From: Sphingomonas bacterium
GTDB lineage: Bacteria; Pseudomonadota; Alphaproteobacteria; Sphingomonadales; Sphingomonadaceae
Direction of reading: 5' to 3'
Assembly: GCF_028292965.1 (NCBI RefSeq)
Contig: NZ_JAQGLG010000073.1
Coordinates: 1-42,310 of the forward strand
Length of the DNA: 42,310 bases
Shown: piece by piece, positions 14,580 through 23,010 of the stretch
Layout: each line of letters begins with the position of its first letter
Numbering within the stretch: the first letter of the stretch is position 1
Position numbers and translations under genes: made by a program
The notes under the pieces: model-generated
What the model saw: the letters and a program-made list of their open reading frames with translations, nothing else
Databases searched by the model: none
Told to the model about the DNA's origin: nothing

Positions 14580-16079
14580 ATGCGTATCATCGACCATCAC
14601 ATCTCCGGCCATGCAGCCGGCGCCGCCGCCCGCACCGGTGACGTGTTCAACCCCAATACCGGTCAAGTACAGGCGACCGTCAATCTCGGCACCCAGGTCG
14701 AACTCGACGCCGCCATCGCCGCCGCGCAAAAGGCGCAGCCCGGCTGGGCCGCGACCAATCCGCAGCGCCGCGCCCGCGTGATGTTCAACTTCAAGGCGCT
14801 GGTCGAGAAGAACATGGACGCGCTGGCCGAGCTGCTCAGCTCGGAGCATGGCAAGGTCATCGCGGATTCGAAGGGCGACATCCAGCGCGGGCTCGAGGTG
14901 ATCGAATTCTGCTGCGGCATCCCGCACGTCCTGAAGGGCGAATACACCCAGGGCGCCGGCCCCGGCATCGACGTCTATTCGATGCGTCAGCCGCTCGGCA
15001 TCGGCGCCGGCATCACCCCGTTCAACTTCCCGGCGATGATCCCGCTCTGGATGTCGGGCGTCGCCATCGCCACCGGCAACGCCTTCATCCTCAAGCCGTC
15101 GGAGCGCGACCCGTCGGTGCCGGTGCGCCTCGCCGAGCTGTTCCGTGAGGCGGGCCTGCCCGAGGGCATCCTCCAGGTCGTTCACGGCGACAAGGAAATG
15201 GTCGACGCGATCCTCGATCATCCGGCGATCTCGGCGGTCAGCTTCGTTGGCTCGTCCGACATCGCGCATTATGTCTATTCGCGCGGCGTCGCCGCCGGCA
15301 AGCGTGTCCAGGCGATGGGCGGGGCCAAGAACCACGGCATCGTCATGCCCGACGCCGATCTCGACCAGGTCGTCGCCGACCTGTCGGGTGCCGCCTTCGG
15401 CTCGGCCGGCGAGCGCTGCATGGCGCTCCCGGTGGTCGTGCCGGTCGGCGAGAAGACCGCCGTCGCGCTGCGCGAGAAACTCATCCCGGCGATCGACGCG
15501 CTGCGCGTCGGCATCTCGACCGATACCGAGGCGCATTACGGCCCGGTCGTGAACGCCGCACACAAGCAGCGCGTCGAGAACTGGATTCAGACCGGCGTCG
15601 ACGAAGGCGCCGAACTGGTTGTCGACGGCCGCGGCTTCAAGCTGCAGGGCCATGAGGAAGGCTTCTTCATCGGCCCCAGCCTGTTCGACCACGTCACCAC
15701 CGACATGCAATCGTACAAGGAAGAGATATTCGGCCCCGTCCTGCAGATGGTTCGCGCCAAGGATTTCGAAGAGGCACTACGCCTGCCGAGCGAGCATCAA
15801 TACGGCAATGGCGTCGCCATCTTCACCCGCAACGGCCACGCCGCGCGCGAATTCGCCGCGCGCGTCAATGTCGGCATGGTCGGTATCAACGTGCCGATCC
15901 CGGTGCCGGTCGCCTATCACACCTTCGGCGGCTGGAAGCGCTCGGCGTTCGGCGACACCAACCAGCACGGCATGGAAGGTGTGAAGTTCTGGACCAAGGT
16001 CAAGACGGTGACCCAGCGCTGGCCCGACGGCGGTGTCGGCGACGGCGCCAACGCCTTCGTCATCCCGACCATGGGGTGA
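14580..16079 (+). CDS. mmsA: Methylmalonate-semialdehyde dehydrogenase (CoA-acylating)
   Basis: A 499-aa aldehyde dehydrogenase of the MmsA type. It converts (S)-methylmalonate semialdehyde plus CoA and NAD to propionyl-CoA, the last step of valine degradation. Visible: the PFNFPAMIPLWM block near residues 147–158, KPSERDPSVP, the catalytic Cys280 in GERCMALPV (the E-R-C-M context is characteristic of the CoA-acylating subfamily) and the C-terminal FGGWKRSAFGD. ATG 14580 follows TGGAG. A LysR gene is divergent upstream. The other valine genes lie 4–10 kb further on, separated by unrelated genes. Confidence 0.95.
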   Translation: MRIIDHHISGHAAGAAARTGDVFNPNTGQVQATVNLGTQVELDAAIAAAQKAQPGWAATNPQRRARVMFNFKALVEKNMDALAELLSSEHGKVIADSKGDIQRGLEVIEFCCGIPHVLKGEYTQGAGPGIDVYSMRQPLGIGAGITPFNFPAMIPLWMSGVAIATGNAFILKPSERDPSVPVRLAELFREAGLPEGILQVVHGDKEMVDAILDHPAISAVSFVGSSDIAHYVYSRGVAAGKRVQAMGGAKNHGIVMPDADLDQVVADLSGAAFGSAGERCMALPVVVPVGEKTAVALREKLIPAIDALRVGISTDTEAHYGPVVNAAHKQRVENWIQTGVDEGAELVVDGRGFKLQGHEEGFFIGPSLFDHVTTDMQSYKEEIFGPVLQMVRAKDFEEALRLPSEHQYGNGVAIFTRNGHAAREFAARVNVGMVGINVPIPVPVAYHTFGGWKRSAFGDTNQHGMEGVKFWTKVKTVTQRWPDGGVGDGANAFVIPTMG

Positions 16080-16090
16080 TCCTTCTTAAT

Positions 16091-16221
16091 TCCTCCCCGG
16101 AACGGGGAGGGGGACCATGCTAAGCATGGTGGTGGGGGAGTGCCAAAAGCGCAGCGTCCGCGGCCCGCCCCCTCCACCACGCCGCTACGCGTCGCGGTCC
16201 CCCTCCCCGTGCCGGGGAGGT
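16091..16221. repeat. Family E palindromic repeat downstream of mmsA
   Basis: 26-base arms at 16091–16116 and 16196–16221 match as an inverted repeat except at two positions. Each arm contains its own small hairpin (CCTCCCCGG/CCGGGGAGG type). A second inner pair, GGTGGTGGGGGAG with CCCCCTCCACCAC, continues the fold. It occupies the first third of the 395-bp gap between mmsA and the hydroxylase gene. Confidence 0.82.
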
Positions 16222-16386
16222 ATGGTTCTGGAGAGTTCGTCATTGACCCTCGCCATCGTCCCCTCGGCTTCAACGAAGGAAGAGACGGCGGACCCATGCG
16301 AGCCTGATTCAATTCCCGGCCGAAGCGCCCATGGATAACCCCATGCGCCCGCTCGTCTCACCCACCTCTCGCTCCCGGCAAAAACT

Positions 16387-16459
16387 CCCTGCCGCCGCGG
16401 CGAAAAAATATCGAAATTCCCTGCCAAATACCCTGCCAGCCACCCAGCGGCAGGGAATT
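16387..16459. repeat. Cluster of CCCTGCC motifs with an inverted copy
   Basis: CCCTGCC occurs at 16387–16393, 16419–16425 and 16431–16437, and inverted (GGCAGGG) at 16449–16455. AATTCCCTGCC (16415–16425) and GGCAGGGAATT (16449–16459) form a perfect 11-bp inverted repeat. It lies just downstream of the hydroxylase stop. Whether it is a terminator remnant or a mobile-element scar is unclear. Confidence 0.5.
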
Positions 16460-16474
16460 CGCCCGGTGCCGCGT

Positions 16475-17290
16475 TCACGCGCCTTCGACGGCGACCTCAC
16501 CCCGTGCGTTCCCAACCCAAGGCTGCGCCACCGCCTCGAAACGCTCATGGTAACGCGGATGCTCGGTGCCCATCAGCCGGTCCCAATAGCTGAAGTACAG
16601 GCCGAAATTGTAGCGCCCCTCGCTATGGTGCAGGTCGTGATGCGTGGTGGTGGTCAGCCAGCCGGTCCAGCGCGAGCGGGTGAAGCCCGGCCAGGCCAGC
16701 TCATGCCCCGAATGGCCGATCGCGTTGCGCGCGATCTGGTGGCCGAGGAACACGAAGATCGCCAGCGGATAGATCGGCGAGATCCACGAAATGCCGAACA
16801 GCAACGCCGGCACATAGAGCGATTCGAACACCGACTCGATCGGCGCGAAGGCGTAGGACGCCCAGCTGGTCGGGGTGCGCGACTTGTGGTGCGCGGCATG
16901 CGCCTTGAGGAACAGCGCCTTCAAATGCAGCCCGCGGTGCATCCAGTAGAACCAGGTGTCGTGCAGCACGACCATTGCCACCAGCTGCGCGACGAACACC
17001 CCCGGGTTGAATGCCGTACCGTGATGCATCGCGATCACCCCGCCCTTGATGCCGGCAAAGGTCAGCAGCCCGACCACCGCGAACACCGCCACGGTCTGCA
17101 CCGACAGGAAGAATTCGCGCCGTCGGTCGGCAAAGGTCGCGGCGCGCTGCTGGATGCGGCGCGGCGCGGTCCAGCGGCGCAGCGCCCAATAGATCACCGC
17201 CACGCCGGCCGCGCCGATCAGGTAACGGATCATCTCGACTTCGAAACTGTGCGCCCAGTGCAGGGCGAAACTGGTCAGGGTGTCGAACAT
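16475..17290 (-). CDS. Fatty acid hydroxylase / sterol desaturase family protein
   Basis: A 271-aa membrane protein of the FA_hydroxylase superfamily. Several hydrophobic helices surround the histidine clusters that bind a di-iron centre: HDTWFYWMHRGLH, HAAHH and HHDLHH. Such enzymes hydroxylate or desaturate lipids, carotenoids or sterol-like substrates; the substrate here is unknown. ATG 17290 overlaps the stop codon of the upstream AraC-type gene (TGATG), which strongly suggests coupled translation and that the regulator controls or responds to this enzyme. Confidence 0.87.
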   Translation of the reverse strand: MFDTLTSFALHWAHSFEVEMIRYLIGAAGVAVIYWALRRWTAPRRIQQRAATFADRRREFFLSVQTVAVFAVVGLLTFAGIKGGVIAMHHGTAFNPGVFVAQLVAMVVLHDTWFYWMHRGLHLKALFLKAHAAHHKSRTPTSWASYAFAPIESVFESLYVPALLFGISWISPIYPLAIFVFLGHQIARNAIGHSGHELAWPGFTRSRWTGWLTTTTHHDLHHSEGRYNFGLYFSYWDRLMGTEHPRYHERFEAVAQPWVGNARGEVAVEGA

Positions 17291-18438
17291 CACGCGGCTC
17301 CGTCGGGAAGGGCTGTCCCGTCGGTCGTTAGCCCATCGTTCGCCGGCCGGCTGCGCGGCGCTGGAAAAGCACGATCGATTTCGGAATCGATCGGCATTTT
17401 TCGTTCTCCGATGATCGCCGCTCGACGATATTCGCTCGGGCTCTGCCCGGCATCCTCGCGAAACGCGCGGTTGAACGGTGCGAGCGAGCCGTACCCCAGA
17501 TCCATCGCGAGGGTCAGGACCGGCAGGTCGACCTTGGCCGGATCGGCCAGCCAGACCTTCGCATCGGCGATGCGGTGATGGTTCAGGAACGCCGAGAAAT
17601 TGCGGTAGCCGAGCCGCTGGTTGATCAGGCTGCGCAGCCGGTGCTCGGGTACGCCGAGCCGCTCGGCCAGGCCGCCGATCGTCAACCCGGGCTCGCGGTG
17701 GACCGCACCGGCCATCGCTTCGGTGACGCGCGCGTTGAGCACATGCTCGGCCGGGCTGAGGCTCGGCACGGGTGCGGGGCGGTCGGGGTCGAACAGCAAA
17801 TCGGGGTCGCTCTGCAACAGCGCGACGCCCATCGCGCTCGTCGCGATCAGGATGGCGCACGCCTGGCCGACCGCGAGATAGCTGCCGACGCGGTATCCGA
17901 AGATCATCTCCAGCGCGATGACGATGAAGGCCAGCGCGCCGACCACCACAACGAAGCCGACACGCAGCCGGCGACGCTTCTCGATCAAATCGTCGCCGCG
18001 CTCGCTCAGCGCGATCATGATGGCGTGGCCGGCGAACAGCAACGATGTGCCGCGCTGCACGATCGAGATCGTCCAGCGCCCGTCCCAGCCGAACAGTCGC
18101 GCGCAGAACAGGCCTGTCCAGCAACCGACCAGCAGGATCAGGCCCGCAATGGCCACGCGCCGATCGATCGGGCGCTCGAACAGCAGATGGGCGAAGACCC
18201 ACAGCATCAGCGGCACGCTCTGCGCGAAAAGCTCGATCAGCGCCCAGAACGGGCTGGGATGCAGCCGGAACGCCGGCGTCGCGATGGTCAGGTAGGAGGC
18301 CACGCCGAACAGCAGCAACGCCGTCGCCACCCGGATCGACCTGGGCGCGCCACCCCGGCCGATCACGATCGCGATCAGCAGCAACTGCCCGATCGCCAGC
18401 ATGCGCAGGATCGTGTCGATAAGGCTCAGCCGGTCCAT
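17290..18438 (-). CDS. Membrane-anchored AraC family regulator
   Basis: About 382 aa. The N-terminal two thirds is hydrophobic, with about six to seven predicted membrane helices (for example LLLIAIVIG, LLLFGVASYLTIA and GLILLVGCWTGLF). The C-terminal ~100 residues are an AraC-type double HTH (LTIGGLAERLGVPEHRLRSLINQRLGYRNFSAFLNHHRI ... LALDLGYGSL-like block, here LAMDLGYGSLAPFNRAFREDAGQSPSEYRR). Membrane AraC proteins of this layout are common in sphingomonads. ATG 18438 is preferred; ATG 18474 in frame would add a short basic leader. It overlaps the hydroxylase gene downstream and is its probable regulator. Confidence 0.85.
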   Translation of the reverse strand: MDRLSLIDTILRMLAIGQLLLIAIVIGRGGAPRSIRVATALLLFGVASYLTIATPAFRLHPSPFWALIELFAQSVPLMLWVFAHLLFERPIDRRVAIAGLILLVGCWTGLFCARLFGWDGRWTISIVQRGTSLLFAGHAIMIALSERGDDLIEKRRRLRVGFVVVVGALAFIVIALEMIFGYRVGSYLAVGQACAILIATSAMGVALLQSDPDLLFDPDRPAPVPSLSPAEHVLNARVTEAMAGAVHREPGLTIGGLAERLGVPEHRLRSLINQRLGYRNFSAFLNHHRIADAKVWLADPAKVDLPVLTLAMDLGYGSLAPFNRAFREDAGQSPSEYRRAAIIGERKMPIDSEIDRAFPAPRSRPANDGLTTDGTALPDGAA

Positions 18439-18499
18439 GCCCCGCTTATGGCGCGGGCGGGGCAGGGCGTCCATTGGAACGGGGCGCCATTACTTCTTC

Positions 18500-18585
18500 G
18501 TCATGCCGGACTTGTTCCGGCATCCACTCATCCACAAGCGCCAGGGTGTGAGGCGCGGTGGACCCCGGAACAAGTCCGGGGTGAC
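18500..18585. repeat. Family D palindromic repeat
   Basis: 28-base arms at 18500–18527 (contains CCGGACTTGTTCCGG) and 18558–18585 (contains CCGGAACAAGTCCGG) form an inverted repeat with four mismatches. The mismatches are compensated inside each arm's own hairpin. It lies between the AraC-type gene and the small lipoprotein gene. I saw one copy only in this window. Confidence 0.8.
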
Positions 18586-18594
18586 GGAAGCGGT

Positions 18595-18786
18595 TCAATG
18601 CGGCCGCTGCTGATTCTCCGGCGCGATGGCGCGTTGTTGCGGCGGGCCACCAGCCGTTGTCGTATCGGTCACCGTGCAATTGCGGCTGTCCTGGCAGGCG
18701 CCGACGGCGAACTGGTTGAGGCTGTCCGTGGCGCAGCCGCCGAGCAGCGCCAGCGTCAAAACGAGAAAGGCGTTGCGCACAGGCAT
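18595..18786 (-). CDS. Small lipoprotein (63 aa)
   Basis: A 63-residue protein with a clear lipoprotein signal: basic start (MPVRN), hydrophobic FLVLTLALL and a lipobox LLGGC with Cys18. The mature part of about 45 residues contains two further cysteines in ACQDSRNC, which could form a disulfide in the periplasm, and a Gln/Pro-rich tail. GGGAG lies just before ATG 18786. No family is recognised. It is an orphan, divergent from the polysaccharide deacetylase gene. Confidence 0.75.
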   Translation of the reverse strand: MPVRNAFLVLTLALLGGCATDSLNQFAVGACQDSRNCTVTDTTTAGGPPQQRAIAPENQQRPH

Positions 18787-18893
18787 GCTCCCAAAAGGCG
18801 AACCGAAAGGCTAGGGCATAACCCATCGCGGTTCCGCGCGATTGGATGGATCAGACCGATGCGCTCGCCTGCCATATGCCCGGGACTTGCCGC

Positions 18894-19997
18894 GTGAACC
18901 GGCTGCGCGCTTTCCTCATCCTCGCCATCGCGGCGGGGGTGACGTGGATCGCGATCGATCCGTTCGGCCATGACGGTCGCCGCCCGACCCACCGCGAAAA
19001 GACTATCGCGCTGACCTTCGACGATGTGCCGCGCGGCCCCGGCGCCTTCTACACGCCGGCCGAGCGCACCCGCCTGCTGATCGAGGCGCTGCGCAAGGCC
19101 GATGTTCGCCAGGCGGGGTTCTTCGCCAATCCCGGCCGCATCGGAACATGGAATGACGGCGCCGCGCACATCGCCGCCTATACCGATGCCGGCCACATCA
19201 TCGCCGACCACACCTTCTCGCATCGCGATGTCGGCTCGCAATCGGCGCCCGATTTTCTCGCCGATGTCGACAAGGCCGAGAACTGGCTCAAGGGCCGTCC
19301 GGGCTATCGCCCCTGGCTGCGTTTCCCCGGGCTCAATCAGGGCGGGCGCGATGTCGTAAAGCGCCATGCCGTGCTCGACGGGCTCGCCGCGCGCGGGCTG
19401 AAGGTCGCCTGGGTCACGGTCGACGGCTCCGACTGGAACATGGAGCATCTCACCATCGAGGCGAAGAAGGCCGGCAAGCCGATCAACGAGCCCGCACTGC
19501 GCGATCTCTATGTCGAGACCATGGTCCAGGCCGCCGATCTCTCCGACAAGGTGATGCGCCGCACGATCGGCCGCTCGCCGGCGCATGTCATGCTCCTGCA
19601 TGAGACCGATCTCGCCGCGCGCTATATCGGCGATCTGGTCGCCGCGCTGCGGGCGGACGGGTGGGAGATCATCACCTGTGATCAGGCCTATGCCGATCCT
19701 GTCTATCAGCCCTATCCCGAACTGATCGCCGCCAACGCCACCTTGCCCGAGGCGATGGCCTGGGCGAAGCATGTTCCCGGCCCGCTTTATTACGACCGCA
19801 ACGACATGCCGGTCGCCAACGCGCTGTTCGCCGAGCGCGTGCTGCGCCCCGTCGCGCCGCCTTCGTCGACCGTGCCGATCCAACCGCTCGCCGCGCTGCA
19901 TGATGATTGTGCCGCGCGGTATCGCGGGCCGCGTCGCCTAACCTCGCTTGTGCGTCTACAGCGCACCGATATTTGCCGCTCAGGGGCTTCAGCATGA
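18894..19997 (+). CDS. Polysaccharide deacetylase (NodB-type) family protein
   Basis: About 367 aa. A signal-anchor helix (residues about 4–22) is followed by a NodB-homology domain: motif 1 ALTFDDVP (Asp43, Asp44), motif 2 HTFSHRD (His106, His110) and later RFPGLNQGG and HVMLLHETD. These are the metal ligands and catalytic residues of family 4 carbohydrate esterases. It should remove N- or O-acetyl groups from an extracytoplasmic polysaccharide or peptidoglycan; the substrate is unknown. The start is uncertain: GTG 18894 (GGGA 8 bases upstream) is preferred, ATG 18876 and ATG 18846 are in frame. The stop overlaps the start of the acyl-CoA dehydrogenase gene (ATGA), although the functions look unrelated. 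Confidence 0.85.
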   Translation: MNRLRAFLILAIAAGVTWIAIDPFGHDGRRPTHREKTIALTFDDVPRGPGAFYTPAERTRLLIEALRKADVRQAGFFANPGRIGTWNDGAAHIAAYTDAGHIIADHTFSHRDVGSQSAPDFLADVDKAENWLKGRPGYRPWLRFPGLNQGGRDVVKRHAVLDGLAARGLKVAWVTVDGSDWNMEHLTIEAKKAGKPINEPALRDLYVETMVQAADLSDKVMRRTIGRSPAHVMLLHETDLAARYIGDLVAALRADGWEIITCDQAYADPVYQPYPELIAANATLPEAMAWAKHVPGPLYYDRNDMPVANALFAERVLRPVAPPSSTVPIQPLAALHDDCAARYRGPRRLTSLVRLQRTDICRSGASA

Positions 19998-21139
19998 CCA
20001 ACCAGTTCGACCTCACCGACGACCAGCGCGAGATCCAGGATCTCGCCCGCAAGTTCACCGCCGACCGCATCACGCCGTTCGCCGCGGAGTGGGACGAGAA
20101 GCATCATTACCCGGTCGATGTGTGGAAGGCTGCGGGCGAGCTCGGTTTCGGCGCGATCTATGTCGCCGAGGAATCGGGCGGCATCGGGCTCGGCCGGCTC
20201 GAGGCCGCGCTGATCATGGAGGCGATGGCCTATGGCTGCCCCGCGACCAGCGCCTATATCTCGATCCACAACATGTCGACCTGGATGATCGACCGGTTCG
20301 GCGACCATGCCGTGAAGGACCGTTTCCTCCCCGATCTGGTGAGCATGAACAAGATCGCCAGCTACTGCCTGACCGAGCCCGGTTCGGGCTCCGACGCCGC
20401 CGCGCTCAAGGCGAGCGCGAAACGCGACGGCGATCACTACGTCCTCAACGGCACCAAGCAGTTCATCTCCGGCGCCGGTTACAACGATATCTATGTCTGC
20501 ATGGTCCGCACCAGCGAGGAGAAGTCGAAGGGCATCTCCTGCCTGGTGGTCGAGAAGGGCACGCCGGGCCTGTCGTTCGGCGCGCCCGAGAAGAAACTCG
20601 GCTGGAACGCCTCGCCGACCGCGCAGGTGATCTTCGAGGATTGCCGCGTGCCGGTCGAGAACCGCGTCGGTGCCGAGGGCGACGGCTTCCGCTTCGCCAT
20701 GGCGGGCCTCGACGGCGGGCGGCTCAACATCGGCGCCTGCTCGCTCGGCGGTGCGCAGCGCTGCCTCGACGAGTCGGTGAAGTACACCAAGGAACGCCAG
20801 CAGTTCGGCACGCCCATCGCCGAGTTCCAGAACACCCAGTTCACGCTCGCCGACATGGCGACCGACCTCGAGGCGGCGCGCGCCCTGCTCTATATCGCCG
20901 CGGCCAAGGTCAGCGCCAATGCGCCCGACAAGTCGCGCTTCTCGGCGATGGCGAAGCGGCTGGCGACTGACAATGGCAGCTCGATCGTCGATCGCGCGCT
21001 CCAGCTCCATGGCGGCTACGGCTATCTGCGCGACTATCCCATCGAGCGCTTCTGGCGTGATCTGCGCGTGCACTCGATCCTCGAAGGCACCAACCAGGTC
21101 ATGCGCATGATCGTCGGCCGGGAGTTGATCCGCCAGTGA
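19994..21139 (+). CDS. Acyl-CoA dehydrogenase, probably isobutyryl-CoA dehydrogenase
   Basis: A 381-aa FAD-dependent acyl-CoA dehydrogenase. Visible: SYCLTEPGSGSDAAALKA, GGRLNIGACSLGGAQ, the flavin contact region LQLHGGYGYLRDYPIERFWRD and the catalytic Glu in ILEGTNQVMR. Overall sequence and the valine genes around it point to isobutyryl-CoA dehydrogenase, which makes methacrylyl-CoA. A short-chain acyl-CoA dehydrogenase with another branched substrate is possible. ATG 19994 follows CAGGGGC and overlaps the deacetylase stop; its own stop overlaps the GTG of the PHA synthase gene, so these two are probably translationally coupled. Confidence 0.9.
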   Translation: MTNQFDLTDDQREIQDLARKFTADRITPFAAEWDEKHHYPVDVWKAAGELGFGAIYVAEESGGIGLGRLEAALIMEAMAYGCPATSAYISIHNMSTWMIDRFGDHAVKDRFLPDLVSMNKIASYCLTEPGSGSDAAALKASAKRDGDHYVLNGTKQFISGAGYNDIYVCMVRTSEEKSKGISCLVVEKGTPGLSFGAPEKKLGWNASPTAQVIFEDCRVPVENRVGAEGDGFRFAMAGLDGGRLNIGACSLGGAQRCLDESVKYTKERQQFGTPIAEFQNTQFTLADMATDLEAARALLYIAAAKVSANAPDKSRFSAMAKRLATDNGSSIVDRALQLHGGYGYLRDYPIERFWRDLRVHSILEGTNQVMRMIVGRELIRQ

Positions 21140-22893
21140 CCGACAATCCCGAAACCCCCGACGTGGTCGCACTGTGGCGCAAGGCGCTGGAGGATGTCTC
21201 CGGCGCGATGATGGCCGCCGCGCGTACGCCGCCCAAGCTCGACACCACCCGGCCGTTCGACCCGATGGCGCTGTTCCGCACCATGTCCGACTTCGCCGTC
21301 GGCCTCGGGGAGCGGCCGCAGCAATTGCTCGAAGTGCAGATGGCGGCGGCGCGCGAATGGGGTGAGTTCTGGGCATTGGCCTGGCTGCCCAGGCCCCCGC
21401 TTGCCGAGGGCGAGGTGAAGCCGCGTGGTGATCGCCGCTTCGCGCATGCCGATTGGGACGAGACGCCTTATTACCGCACGATCCGGGACGCCTATCTGCT
21501 CGCCTCGAAGCAGCTGCATGGGCTGGTCGAGAGCGGCACCGGCGACACGCCCAATCGTGCGATGATGAACTTCCTGATCGACCAGTTTCTCAACGCCGCC
21601 GCGCCGACCAACTTCGCGATGACCAATCCGGAAGTGGTGCAGCGCACGATCGAGACCGGCGGCGCCAACCTCGCGGCGGGCTTCGCGCATCTTGTCGAGG
21701 ACGTCACGGCGGGCAAGGGCATCGTCCAGCGCCGCACCGACAAGAGCTTCGAAAAAGGCAAGACGATCGCCGCGACGCCGGGCAGCGTGGTGTTCCAGAA
21801 CCATCTGTTCCAGCTGATCCAGTACGACCCCGCTACGCCCGACGTCGCCGCCGAGCCGCTGTTGTACGTGCCGCCGCTGGTCAATCGCTTCTACATGATC
21901 GACCTTCAGCCGCGCTCCAGCCTGGTCAAATGGCTGGTCGATCAGGGCCGCACGGTGTTCGTCATCTCGTGGGTCAACCCCGACGAGCGTCACCGCGATT
22001 GCGGCGTCGAGCAGTACGTCCTCGACGGTATCGTCGAGGCGATCGGGGTGGCGCGCAAGGCCAGCGGGGCGGCGAAGGTCGATCTGTTCAGCTTCTGCCT
22101 CGGCGGCACGCTGGTCGCGGTGACGCTGGCATGGTTGCAGGCCAAGGGCCGTGCCGGTGAGGTCAACAGCGCGACACTGATCGGCTCGATGGTCGATTTC
22201 GGTGACATGCGCGACTGGGCGGCGTTCGTTCACGAGGCGCACCTCGAGGCGCTGGAGGGGCATCTCGAACAACAGGGCTATATCGATTCGACCGAGCTGC
22301 AGCAGCTGTTCGCCGCAGTGCGTTCGAACGACCTGATCTGGTCGTCGGTGATCAACCATTATCTGCTCGACCGCGCCGCGCCGGCCAGCGACCTGCTCTA
22401 CTGGTTCGAGGACGGCGCGCGCATCCCGCAGGCGTTCCTCAAATCGTATAATCGCGGGCTGCTGTTCTCGAATGCAATCAAGCACGGAAAGGGCTTTGAG
22501 GTCGGCGATGTGGCGATCGACCTGGCCACAGTGAAGACGCCGATCATGCTTATCGCGCTCAAGGATGATCATGTCTCGGCATGGGAGGCGGTCTATGATG
22601 GCGCGAAGCTGTTCGGCGGGCCGGTGACCTTCGTGCTCGGCGGCTCCGGCCATAATGCCGGCGTGATCAACCCGCCGGCGGCCAACAAGCACGGCTACCG
22701 GACCAGCGACGCGCGGCCCGAGGCTGCGGCCGATTGGCTCGCGGGTGCGGAGAAGCAGGTGGGGTCGTGGTGGCCGCTATGGGATAGCTGGCTGAGCGAG
22801 CATGGCTCGGGCGAGCGCGTGGTGGCGCGTGTACCTACCGATCCGATCGAGCCCGCACCCGGCTCCTACGTTTCGATCACGCATGACGCCTGA
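21136..22893 (+). CDS. phaC: Class I poly(3-hydroxyalkanoate) synthase
   Basis: A 585-aa PHA synthase of class I length. The N-terminal PhaC_N region (FAMTNPEVVQRTIETGGANLAAG) is followed by an alpha/beta hydrolase catalytic domain with the triad Cys321 (SFCLGGT), Asp478 (KDDHVSAW) and His506 (GSGHNAGVINPP). The enzyme polymerises 3-hydroxyacyl-CoA into PHA granules. The lipase-like box is SFCLGG instead of the usual G-x-C-x-G-G, a Ser replacing the first Gly. GTG 21136 overlaps the stop of the acyl-CoA dehydrogenase gene. Its position inside valine-degradation genes is unusual; the other PHA genes are 10 kb away. Confidence 0.93.
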   Translation: MTDNPETPDVVALWRKALEDVSGAMMAAARTPPKLDTTRPFDPMALFRTMSDFAVGLGERPQQLLEVQMAAAREWGEFWALAWLPRPPLAEGEVKPRGDRRFAHADWDETPYYRTIRDAYLLASKQLHGLVESGTGDTPNRAMMNFLIDQFLNAAAPTNFAMTNPEVVQRTIETGGANLAAGFAHLVEDVTAGKGIVQRRTDKSFEKGKTIAATPGSVVFQNHLFQLIQYDPATPDVAAEPLLYVPPLVNRFYMIDLQPRSSLVKWLVDQGRTVFVISWVNPDERHRDCGVEQYVLDGIVEAIGVARKASGAAKVDLFSFCLGGTLVAVTLAWLQAKGRAGEVNSATLIGSMVDFGDMRDWAAFVHEAHLEALEGHLEQQGYIDSTELQQLFAAVRSNDLIWSSVINHYLLDRAAPASDLLYWFEDGARIPQAFLKSYNRGLLFSNAIKHGKGFEVGDVAIDLATVKTPIMLIALKDDHVSAWEAVYDGAKLFGGPVTFVLGGSGHNAGVINPPAANKHGYRTSDARPEAAADWLAGAEKQVGSWWPLWDSWLSEHGSGERVVARVPTDPIEPAPGSYVSITHDA

Positions 22894-22907
22894 CGCCTAC
22901 ACCCACC

Positions 22908-22984
22908 GTGCTCCTGCGAAAGCAGGAGCCCAGGGCCACAAGCGCCGCGCCCCGAACCCTGGGCTCCTGCTTTCGCAGGAGCAC
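22908..22984. repeat. Family C cruciform repeat
   Basis: Perfect 28-base arms at 22908–22935 and 22957–22984, beginning GTGCTCCTGCGAAAGCAGG and ending in its complement. Each arm is itself a hairpin (CTCCTGC/GCAGGAG), so either a long hairpin or a double hairpin can form. It lies between phaC and the hydrolase gene within a co-directional gene series. A second copy is at 36061–36137. Confidence 0.9.
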
Positions 22985-23010
22985 AATGAACTTTGCACTG
23001 AGGCTCGAAC

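Noticed and set aside
16387-16459. CRISPR array suggested by repeated CCCTGCC
   Set aside because: Repeats are only 7 bases, irregularly spaced and partly inverted; no cas genes.
16475-18202. A single 575-codon frame covering the hydroxylase gene and part of the AraC-type gene
   Set aside because: Its first half is the out-of-frame shadow of the AraC-type gene; the real hydroxylase starts at ATG 17290, overlapping the regulator stop.
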